Positions 57,181 through 64,000 of a stretch of 64,000 nucleotides of DNA are shown here, piece by piece. The DNA is from Ensifer sp. IC4062 (GTDB lineage Bacteria > Pseudomonadota > Alphaproteobacteria > Rhizobiales > Rhizobiaceae). Position 1 is the stretch's first letter, and every line of letters begins with the position of its first letter. The notes beneath the pieces were generated by a model, which was given only the letters and a program-made list of their open reading frames with translations, ran no database searches and was not told the origin of the DNA. Location: contig NZ_JADYVD010000028.1 of NCBI RefSeq assembly GCF_020193575.1, positions 33,939 through 97,938 on the forward strand, written 5' to 3'. A program made the translations under genes and the position numbers.

Positions 57181-58046
57181 GGCTTCGTATCCCGTCGGCT
57201 GTTCTTTGCGGCCAGCATAGCATCTGCCATTACCAGTGCATCCCTGTTGATTGCGACATCATGCACCCGAAATATCGCAGCGCCCGCGGCCCTGAGCAGC
57301 GCGGTCGTCGCCGCCGTTCCGACGTCACGCGCCGGTGCATCTCGTCCCGTGACCGCGCCGATGAAGCGCTTGCGCGACGTCCCAACCAGGATCGGCAAGC
57401 CGAAGCGGTGCAACTCGCCGAAACGTGCCATCAGTTCGAGATTTTCATCGGTATCCTTGGCAAAACCGAAACCCGGATCGAGTACGATTTTCTCCCGCGC
57501 GACACCGGCCCTGGCTGCGACGTCGAGCGATCGATCGAGAAAGTGAAACTGGTCATCGACGACATCATCAAGTTTCTGCCTGTCGCGGCCCGTGTGCATG
57601 ATACAGAGCCCTGCGCCGGTTGCCGCCGCGACATCCGCGATCGCCGGCTCACGCTGCAGTCCGTGCACGTCATTGACGACATGGGCGCCGGCTTCTACGG
57701 CGAGCCGCGCCGTTTCGGCGCGGTAGGTGTCGACGGAAATGATTGCGTTGGTTTCGCGAGCGAGCCGGGCGATCACCGGGAGGATGCGCGCCTGCTCCTC
57801 CTCGGCCGTCACCGGCTCTGCGTCCGGACGGGTGGATTCGCCACCGACATCGAGGATTTCCGCGCCCTGCTCCACCGCATGGAGACCCGCAGCCACAGCC
57901 GCAGCGGCATCGATAAAACGCCCGCCGTCGGAGAACGAATCCGGCGTGACATTGATGATCGCCATCAAAACGCCACGCGGCCCTAGTTCGAGACTGCGCC
58001 CATGCGCCAATTGCCAACGAGACATCTGAAATGGACTGATCGTCAT
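57177..58046 (-). CDS. folP: Dihydropteroate synthase
   Basis: 289 residues. Joins p-aminobenzoate to the pterin pyrophosphate; the sulfonamide target. Signatures: MAIINVTPDSFSDGGRF, GAEILDVGGESTRPDAEPV, LDPGFGFAKDTDENL and LVGTSRKRFIG. The frame is open to 58250, but homology begins near MTISPFQMSRW; a second Met at 58025 is possible. Confidence 0.96.
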   Translation of the reverse strand: MTISPFQMSRWQLAHGRSLELGPRGVLMAIINVTPDSFSDGGRFIDAAAAVAAGLHAVEQGAEILDVGGESTRPDAEPVTAEEEQARILPVIARLARETNAIISVDTYRAETARLAVEAGAHVVNDVHGLQREPAIADVAAATGAGLCIMHTGRDRQKLDDVVDDQFHFLDRSLDVAARAGVAREKIVLDPGFGFAKDTDENLELMARFGELHRFGLPILVGTSRKRFIGAVTGRDAPARDVGTAATTALLRAAGAAIFRVHDVAINRDALVMADAMLAAKNSRRDTKP

Positions 58047-58252
58047 GTTCCCGTGATCCTGCGATGCGGAGAAGTGTCCCATATTCTTCGGCGCCGCCAA
58101 GAATGGGTCAGTTCGTTCAATATCAAATACTTGCGAAGATTTCTTCACATCACTCCGAGTGTTCCGCGCCCATCTCCGGTCGATTTGTGTTGCGCTCGCG
58201 CTGGCTATGCCCCAAGCTTCAACGAAGTTCAACCAACGAGAACCACGCATTG

Positions 58253-58879
58253 ATGTCCCGAGTCCGCGTTCCGCTGAAAACCGCTCTCGTCGCGCTCCTC
58301 GTCTGCCTGCCGTTGGGGAGCGCCGCTGCAGAAACCGTGTTCAGCAAGAGCTTCACCTACTTCTCGATCGGCGGTCGAACGGCCGCCGAACTCGACAAGG
58401 CACTTGCTGCGGCCGGCCCTCAGATGACAAGCACGGGGGCGCGCCACCCAGGGGCCACGCGGATCAAGTTCGGTGGCACGATCACCTATGTCAGCCGCGA
58501 GGGTCGCTGCGCCATCGGTACGGCGCGCGTGACGCTCAGCACGCGTATCATCCTGCCGCGTTGGAAATATCGCAAGCAGGCGGGGCGTGATCTCGCATTG
58601 GTCTGGGACACGCTCGCAAGCGACATAAAGCGCCACGAGGAACGGCATGCGGAGATCGCCCGCAATCATGCGCGCCAGATGGAAAAGGCGTTTCTAGCCC
58701 TGAAACCGGAAGCGGATTGCGAGCGTATGCAAGCCAAAGTGGCTCGGACAAGCGCCGCCGAAATCGAAAGCCACGATAGGGATCAGGCACGCTTTGACCG
58801 CACCGAGGCCGCAAACTTCGATCGCCGCATGATCCGGTTGCTGCAATACCGACTGGATAGCCTCAAAGGCGGGCGCTGA
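58253..58879 (+). CDS. DUF922 family secreted protein with HEXXH
   Basis: 208 residues with a signal peptide (LKTALVALLVCLPLGSAAA), so periplasmic. The conserved domain has FTYFSIGGRTAAELDKALAAAGP near its start and a metal-binding HEERH motif (IKRHEERHAEIARNHARQM). It fits DUF922, described as a Zn-dependent protease family; proteolysis has not been shown for this copy. The ATG at 58253 is chosen because the signal peptide begins there. Single gene, divergent from the folate operon. Confidence 0.82.
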   Translation: MSRVRVPLKTALVALLVCLPLGSAAAETVFSKSFTYFSIGGRTAAELDKALAAAGPQMTSTGARHPGATRIKFGGTITYVSREGRCAIGTARVTLSTRIILPRWKYRKQAGRDLALVWDTLASDIKRHEERHAEIARNHARQMEKAFLALKPEADCERMQAKVARTSAAEIESHDRDQARFDRTEAANFDRRMIRLLQYRLDSLKGGR

Positions 58880-59195
58880 GGCCATCGCCTCCTGCCCTTC
58901 ACGCTGCGATTCACAACGCGACGGCCGGCTCTGTTGAAGAAGCAAAAATTCGCACCCCAAGAACAGCGTGACTATAACCTGGGAGTGCGCAAGGCGGTTG
59001 CGCAAAACCCACGGTATTTTATTGGCGAATTCTAACGATGGCAGTGGGACGCCGACTCAGCTATATTGTTACTATGAAGTGAGCGGTAGAATAGAAGTTC
59101 AACCGCTCGGCGAGTAACGTTTGGCTGTCGGCCGATAGTAAGACGTTGTGCTCGTATTTGGCTTTATTTTGGTTTCGCGTCGTTGCTTCAGGTTT
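58880..59195. other. Intergenic region before the small-RNA candidate
   Basis: About 315 bases after the DUF922 gene. I see no open frame of note and no strong hairpin. A promoter for the small RNA would lie at its right end. Confidence 0.5.
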
Positions 59196-59199
59196 TAAT

Positions 59200-59331
59200 A
59201 CAGCGCCGAAGCAATGAAGCAAAAACAGGTTCTCCTGGCGTGTCCTGGTGCAGCAGATGTTCCCTCCCTCATCTGTCTGCGATACGCCCTCCTTGCCTCG
59301 CTCGTCAACGCGACCAGCGAGGCATTTTTTT
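59200..59331 (+). ncRNA. Candidate trans-acting small RNA with anti-Shine-Dalgarno loop
   Basis: A roughly 110-130 nt unit with three structured parts. CAGG-4-CCTG (59226-59237). A hairpin CAGATG/CATCTG (59254-59259 with 59270-59275) whose 10-base loop TTCCCTCCCT is an anti-Shine-Dalgarno sequence. A perfect terminator, TGCCTCGCT/AGCGAGGCA (59294-59302 with 59316-59324), followed by seven T (59325-59331). A second pyrimidine stretch, CCCTCCTT (59287-59294), lies between. This matches the design of rhizobial small RNAs that block ribosome binding. I cannot name the family. The 5' end is uncertain. Confidence 0.68.
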
Positions 59332-59367
59332 GCGCTGTGTTGGGCCGCCTAGAACGGCCCTTGGGGA

Positions 59368-59688
59368 TCAAGCCTGGCGCTCTGGAACATGGACGACCAG
59401 TCCGTCCAGAGCCTCACTCATTTTGATCTGACAGGAAAGCCGCGACGTCGGACGCACGTCATAGGCGAAATCCAGCATGTCCTCTTCCATTGCCTCCGGC
59501 GCGCCGACGGCAGCCGCCCACTCGTCGTCGACATAGACATGACAGGTCGCGCAGGCGCAGGCGCCGCCGCATTCGGCTTCGATCCCCGGCACAGAATTGC
59601 GAATCGCATTCTCCATGACCGTGGAGCCGTTCTCGACATCGAGTTCGTGGCGCGTGCCGTCAAAGGCTACGATCGTAAGTTTTGTCAT
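59368..59688 (-). CDS. [2Fe-2S] ferredoxin, adrenodoxin type
   Basis: 106 residues. The cluster ligands follow the adrenodoxin pattern C-x5-C-x2-C then a distant C (CGGACACATC, and [14 protein letters not shown]). The frame extends to 59784, but GGAAAG and homology ([21 protein letters not shown]) support the ATG at 59688. Such ferredoxins serve Fe-S assembly or P450-type enzymes; no partner is adjacent. Convergent with the small-RNA candidate. Confidence 0.93.
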   Translation of the reverse strand: MTKLTIVAFDGTRHELDVENGSTVMENAIRNSVPGIEAECGGACACATCHVYVDDEWAAAVGAPEAMEEDMLDFAYDVRPTSRLSCQIKMSEALDGLVVHVPERQA

Positions 59689-59890
59689 TTCACTTTCCGG
59701 ATTGGCTTGTAGGATTGGCCGCCAGCGCAAGATCCTGTTCCAGCAGGCGGCGACGGCGCGAATTAGCGCACGTTCTTCCAACAAATTGGCCAGCCAGTCA
59801 ACAACAGCCGGTCGTGCCCTCGTGGCACATGCTCGTTGGCGCGGCCACGAGGGGCGTCTTAGTACACGAGGCGTCGCAACCGAGTTGAAG

Positions 59891-60256
59891 TCAGCGGCAA
59901 AGCTTCAGAATGAAAAGCTCGGTCACGAGCACGGCCGCGCCGAGCGCCCCGGCAAGGATCGCGTTTCCAGGCTCGCGCTCGATGGCGTCAGCCGCCTCTG
60001 CGACGTCGACAGCTCCGACGGCGAGTGCCGCACCTTTCAGCCGATGCGCAGCCTGGGCGCGCCGATCGGCGTCACAGGCAGCGATCTCACCCACCGCTTG
60101 CCGCGCCTGCCGCGCAAACAACTGAAGAACTTCGATTTCCAGTTCCTTGTCGCCCATGGTCTGCTTGCCAAGCTGGGCGAAGTCGATGGGCCTTTTCCCG
60201 AGGGGTGAGCTCCCCTGGTTGGCCGGTGCCTCTAAGGCTATCTTGAGTGCCGCCAT
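59891..60256 (-). CDS. Single-domain HPt phosphotransfer protein
   Basis: 121 residues. The histidine phosphotransfer motif is [14 protein letters not shown], with the phospho-His in HRLKGA. The rest is helical, as in HPt four-helix bundles; a hydrophobic C-terminus ([17 protein letters not shown]) is somewhat unusual. It has no kinase beside it, so it is an orphan relay component. A 17-nt TTAACCAT-containing motif lies 129 bases upstream. Confidence 0.85.
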   Translation of the reverse strand: MAALKIALEAPANQGSSPLGKRPIDFAQLGKQTMGDKELEIEVLQLFARQARQAVGEIAACDADRRAQAAHRLKGAALAVGAVDVAEAADAIEREPGNAILAGALGAAVLVTELFILKLCR

Positions 60257-60771
60257 GGGTCAGTTTCCTGTCAGTAGGTGTCACGTTTGCCGGCGTTGTC
60301 GGATCGCATAGAGCATGCGTGGATCATCGACCGGTACCGCTGCCATCGGCTTAAAGCGCGACGCCAGTGGCGCAGGAATCTGAGGAAATGGTTAATGGAC
60401 GTTAAACGGGCTGATTTCCTTGGGTTTTCCCGTCGGAAGACCATCATTCTGTTAAGAAATCATTAGGATTTTAATGAATGCGGATTGCGCTTAATTGTAA
60501 GAACCTGGCTAATGTGTCACTACGATACGGTCAGGAACGTGTTTGCGTACGAAAGTGGCAACTGTTCCGGTGGATAAGCTCTGTCCTCGGTGCCGAGAGG
60601 CCTTAGTTCCGGCTATCCATCGAGGCAATGGAATGGGTGATCAGGCAAGGTATTGCGCGGATGTGGCGCGCGTATTTTGGCGTCACCGCCCTGTTTCGGA
60701 TGTCTTCGGGTTTGCCTGACCGGCGCCGCGGAGATGGCCATCGGCGGGCAATAGTAGTGAGGCGTATCCCT
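60257..60771. other. Divergent intergenic region before the giant coiled-coil gene
   Basis: 515 bases between the HPt gene and the coiled-coil protein. It contains the TTAACCAT motif at 60385-60401 and an A/T-rich stretch near 60440-60500. No gene or repeat element is evident. Confidence 0.55.
60385..60401 (-). promoter_or_regulatory. 17-nt motif with CtrA-like TTAACCAT, site B
   Basis: The minus strand reads CGTCCATTAACCATTTC, identical to 55515-55531 and in the same orientation relative to its downstream gene (HPt). A second TTAA lies 6 bases away (60402-60405), close to the TTAA-N7-TTAA full CtrA site. Confidence 0.4.
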
Positions 60772-63700
60772 ATGGCGACGAAAAAGAGCAGTGAGTCGAT
60801 CGACGAAAAGGCGTTCCAGGCACTGGAAGCGGCCCTGAAAATTGATTTTGACGACCTCAAGTCGGCTCTGAACGACAAGACTTCCTTGGATGAATCGGGG
60901 GAAACCGTGTCTGAGCCCAGCAAGCAGGCGGCCGCAGCATCTGATCAGGCGCAGGCTTCAAAGGCACAGCAGGAAGCGCCGAAGGCGGTACGGAGCCTCG
61001 CGCCAGAACCCGCTCCGAAGCAACCGCCGCTTTCGCCGGCAAATGACGACACGCGCCGGTCGCCAGCCGCAATGCTGCGTTCCCTCGAAGTCCGCACCAG
61101 CCGCGCGGCAATTCGTACCGCTGCGCTGGTGTCGCTGCTTTGGGCCTTCGCTGGTCTCGCCGTCGGCCATCTCCTCTATGCACCGCAGATCTGGCAGATC
61201 CGTTCGCTCCCCGATCTCGCCGCGACGCCCGGTGCCATTGGTGTTCTTATCGGCATTGCCCTGCCCGTGATGCTGTTCTTCTCCTTTGCCATCATGCTTG
61301 CGAGAGCGCAGGACATGCGCAATGCCGCGCGCTCGATGGCGGAGGTCGCCCTGCGTCTCGCCGAGCCGGAAACAACCGCCGCCGACCGCGTGATGACCGT
61401 CGGCCAGGCCGTCCGTCGCGAAGTGTCGGCGATGAACGAAGGTATCGAGCGTACCATCGCGCGCGCGACGGAACTCGAAACGCTGGTCCATTCCGAGGTC
61501 AATGCGCTTGAACGCAGCTACAGCGAAAACGAACTTCGCGTTCGCACCCTCGTGCAGGAACTGGGTCTTGAGCGGGAAGCGATCATCGGGCACGCCGACC
61601 GTATCCGCACGTCGATCGCCGGTGCCCACACCAAGCTGAAAGACGATCTGGAGCTGGCGAGCGAGGATATCGCCTCGCGCATCGCCTTGTCGGGCGAAGC
61701 CTTCGCCTCCTTGATCGATACGCGCTCCGCCGCCCTCAGCGAAAGATCGGAAAACGCGCTGCAGACCATCAGCACGATGCTGTCCACTCGCACCGATGCG
61801 CTCCTTTCCGGACTTACGACGGCTGGGGTCGCGCTTAGCAATGAATTCGATGCACGGCTCGACGCTTTGAGCGAAACCCTCGAGAAACGCGGCGAGCAGC
61901 TGCTCGGCCAGTTTGAGACGCGCGCTTCGACCCTCGATGCCAATACCGAAAAACTGAATGCCGCCCTCAACGAGCGTGCGCGCCAGCTCAACGAAACGCT
62001 GATCGCACGGACCCGCGACCTCAATGAGAGCCTGAGCGTCGGCCAGCAGGCGATCGCCGGCGGGCTCGACGACATGCTTGCCTCGCTCAATGCCGCCCTC
62101 GATGAAAAGGGCGCAAGCTTCAGGCAGAGTCTCAAGACGAGCGCCGACGACGCGATCATGGATCTGGATCTTCGCGGCGGTTTCTTTGAAGAGAAGCTGC
62201 AGACCACGGTCGGTCAATTGGCGACGGCGTTCGACGAGCGCTTCCATGAATTCGCAAGTGCATTCGACAAGCGGGCGAGCCTGCTCGACACGAAGCTGAT
62301 GGAAAGCCTGCATCGGATCAACGAGACCGTTTCCGGTGGTTCGGAGGCGATCGGCAGCGCGCTCGACAGCGGTGTCGAGAAGATCGGTTCGGCGCTTTCC
62401 GACCAGTCGCTGACGCTTGCCACGGCGCTTGGCGCGACACAGGATTTCATCGAGGAAAGCATCGGCAGCCGTACGTCCGAACTCGGCAACCTCATTGGTG
62501 GTGCGCAGGAGCGTATCGAGAGCGTGCTTTCCGAGAAGACCGGTTCGCTGATGGGGGCGCTTACCGAAGCGCAGGAACGGATCGAGAATGGCTTCGGCCG
62601 GCGTGCCGATGCGCTTGCCGATGCGCTCACGACCAGCGAGCAGCGCCTGACCGAGGGGCTCGATTCGCGCACCTCCGCCTTCATCGACGGTCTGCAATCC
62701 GCTCACGCGCGGATCGAACAGACGCTCACAGGCACCACCGACGAAATCACCAGCGCGATCGCGGCAAGCCAGCATCGCCTGGACAACACGCTTTCAGAGC
62801 GCACCGCGGCCATTTCGACCGCCTTCACCTCCGGCGCGAGCCTGGTCGAAGATGCCGTCGCCGGTACCGCGGATCGACTGGAGCGCGTCCTCTCCGAGCG
62901 TGGACAGGCGATCTCCGAAGCGCTCAGCAGCCAGACCCAAGCGCTCGAAGGCGTGCTGTCGCAACGCGGCGAGGCGCTTACCGATGCGCTTACCAATCAG
63001 ACGACGGCGCTCGATAGTATCCTTTCGGAGCGCGCGACGCAGATCAACTCGACGATGTCTGCCCGCGCCAATGAAATGGCGGACACTCTCAGCCGCCACG
63101 CCGAAGACGTTGCCGACAACCTGACGTTCCGCGCAATGGCTGTTGCCGAGACGATGACGGACCGCGTCGGCGAGATCGAAAACAAGCTTTCGCAAAGCGT
63201 ATCGGAGGTAGCCGAGAACCTCGGCAGCCGCGTCAGCCAGATCGCCGGCACACTCACCGAAACAAGCGCTCGTATCGCCGAAGATCTGAGCGGCCGAGTC
63301 GGCAAGATTTCGGACGCCTTGACCGGCACCAGCGCCGAGATCGCGGAAGCGCTTACAGCCCGCACGTCCGAGGCGACCGCCTCGCTCGCCGGCAAGGCGG
63401 CGGAAATCGAACAGGCGCTTTCCGGGAAGACCGAGCATCTGCGCGAGACGCTTACGACCACGCATGATCAGATACGGGCGACGCTCGATGATCGGATCCA
63501 CTCAATCAATTTGGCTGTCGGCCAGGGTCGCGAGCAGCTCGAGGATCTGCTGTCCGATCAATCCTTAGCGATCGCAACGACGCTCGCGACCAGTGCCAGC
63601 ATGCTGGAAATGTCGCTCGAGGAACGGCAGACGTCGATTGCCGGCGTGATCGACCGCAGCGCCGAAGCGCTCGACGCGCGCATGCGCTCGACCACCGGCA

Positions 63701-64000
63701 ATATCGCGGAGCGCCTTGCCGAGACGGCCGACCAGATCAGCATTGCGGCCGACACGCTCACCAATCGCGTCGATATTTCGATCAACGGCATCAACAACCG
63801 TCTCGACGACACGGGCGCTCGCATCGAGGCCAGCCTCGGCTCGCTCGAAGAGCGCGTTCAGGGCAGCGTTGGTAACGTCAACGCATTCGTCGATGAAGCC
63901 GGCGCGCGCATCGAAACGAGCCTTGGTTCGCTCGAAGAGCGCATCCGCGGCACTGTCGGCACTGTCAGCGGCATCGTCGACGATACAGGTGTCCGCATCG
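60772..64000 (+). CDS. Giant membrane-anchored coiled-coil protein, partial
   Basis: 1076 residues are visible and no stop occurs before the window ends. The first 110 residues are charged and proline-rich. Two membrane helices follow, at about 117-137 (ALVSLLWAFAGLAVGHLLY) and 154-177 (GAIGVLIGIALPVMLFFSFAIML). From about 185 to the end it is a continuous helical, low-complexity array of short irregular repeats such as LSERTAAIS, LTDALTNQTTALD and IEASLGSLEERV, resembling apolipoprotein-type or coiled-coil repeats. Rhizobial genomes encode very long proteins of this kind, sometimes labelled kinesin-like, without motor domains. Function unknown; an envelope or cell-shape role is inference. 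GAGG precedes the ATG at 60772. Confidence 0.85.
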   Translation, partial: MATKKSSESIDEKAFQALEAALKIDFDDLKSALNDKTSLDESGETVSEPSKQAAAASDQAQASKAQQEAPKAVRSLAPEPAPKQPPLSPANDDTRRSPAAMLRSLEVRTSRAAIRTAALVSLLWAFAGLAVGHLLYAPQIWQIRSLPDLAATPGAIGVLIGIALPVMLFFSFAIMLARAQDMRNAARSMAEVALRLAEPETTAADRVMTVGQAVRREVSAMNEGIERTIARATELETLVHSEVNALERSYSENELRVRTLVQELGLEREAIIGHADRIRTSIAGAHTKLKDDLELASEDIASRIALSGEAFASLIDTRSAALSERSENALQTISTMLSTRTDALLSGLTTAGVALSNEFDARLDALSETLEKRGEQLLGQFETRASTLDANTEKLNAALNERARQLNETLIARTRDLNESLSVGQQAIAGGLDDMLASLNAALDEKGASFRQSLKTSADDAIMDLDLRGGFFEEKLQTTVGQLATAFDERFHEFASAFDKRASLLDTKLMESLHRINETVSGGSEAIGSALDSGVEKIGSALSDQSLTLATALGATQDFIEESIGSRTSELGNLIGGAQERIESVLSEKTGSLMGALTEAQERIENGFGRRADALADALTTSEQRLTEGLDSRTSAFIDGLQSAHARIEQTLTGTTDEITSAIAASQHRLDNTLSERTAAISTAFTSGASLVEDAVAGTADRLERVLSERGQAISEALSSQTQALEGVLSQRGEALTDALTNQTTALDSILSERATQINSTMSARANEMADTLSRHAEDVADNLTFRAMAVAETMTDRVGEIENKLSQSVSEVAENLGSRVSQIAGTLTETSARIAEDLSGRVGKISDALTGTSAEIAEALTARTSEATASLAGKAAEIEQALSGKTEHLRETLTTTHDQIRATLDDRIHSINLAVGQGREQLEDLLSDQSLAIATTLATSASMLEMSLEERQTSIAGVIDRSAEALDARMRSTTGNIAERLAETADQISIAADTLTNRVDISINGINNRLDDTGARIEASLGSLEERVQGSVGNVNAFVDEAGARIETSLGSLEERIRGTVGTVSGIVDDTGVRI

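Noticed and set aside
60958..62775. A 605-codon open frame on the minus strand inside the giant coiled-coil gene
   Set aside because: It is the antisense of a highly biased repeat-rich coding region. Its composition is low-complexity and matches no family; the plus frame has a proper start and membrane helices.
1..64000. CRISPR arrays, prophage or insertion sequences
   Set aside because: No regularly spaced repeats, transposase, integrase or phage genes were seen. The repeats present are dispersed intergenic palindromes.

Overview
The window looks like a contiguous piece of chromosome from an alphaproteobacterium of the Rhizobiales, most like Sinorhizobium/Ensifer. The reasons are the high G+C, the conserved orders rpe-DUF2259-membrane protein-purB and purC-purS-purQ-purL-bolA-grxD, eight copies of a palindrome pair matching the rhizobial intergenic mosaic element RIME, a recA control region with a TTG-N11-CAA motif like the one reported for rhizobial recA, and a CckA-type kinase. 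It is mostly core housekeeping DNA. I see no tRNA, rRNA, CRISPR array, prophage or insertion sequence.

Layout. 1-2.1 kb (minus strand): a cut-off VWA-domain protein, its MoxR ATPase and a flavin reductase-like protein. 2.2-7.8 kb (plus): a periplasmic binding protein overlapping a P1-family peptidase, then rpe, DUF2259, a membrane protein and purB. 8-12.6 kb: a PilZ protein, a DUF2189 membrane protein, a small serine hydrolase, and a PAS-GGDEF-EAL protein whose C-terminus looks frameshifted. 12.7-22.4 kb: DUF1476, then the purC/S/Q/L region. The latter is interrupted by a DUF1330 protein, a divergent DUF1127/MocR pair and a frameshifted PagL-like lipid A deacylase. BolA and the monothiol glutaredoxin GrxD follow.

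22.4-27 kb: a mosaic of inverted repeats and coding debris, two tandem Bcr/CflA-type MFS exporters, and a cupin gene divergent from a LysR regulator. 27-34.4 kb (mainly minus): an inositol monophosphatase-family enzyme, ttcA, glsA, rpsD, a HerA-like ATPase, murI and a TrmJ-like methyltransferase. 34.9-43 kb: icd, a HAD phosphatase, an AraC regulator, a decayed SulP transporter, alaS and recA. 43-50 kb: the pseudouridine-catabolism pair (kinase and psuG), cckA, a FliO-like protein and a DksA-like protein.

50-58.9 kb: SixA, the YcjX/YcjF pair, a molybdopterin oxidoreductase with a cytochrome b561-type partner, a secreted protein, the folate operon folP-folB-folK and a secreted HEXXH protein (DUF922). 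59-64 kb: a strong small-RNA candidate with an anti-Shine-Dalgarno loop, a [2Fe-2S] ferredoxin, an orphan HPt protein, and the first 1076 residues of a giant membrane-anchored coiled-coil protein that runs off the window.

The least expected signals are three decayed or frameshifted genes, the small-RNA candidate, a 17-nt motif repeated in front of two genes, two families of palindromic repeats, and the giant coiled-coil protein. I did not find a clear, wholly new multi-gene system.
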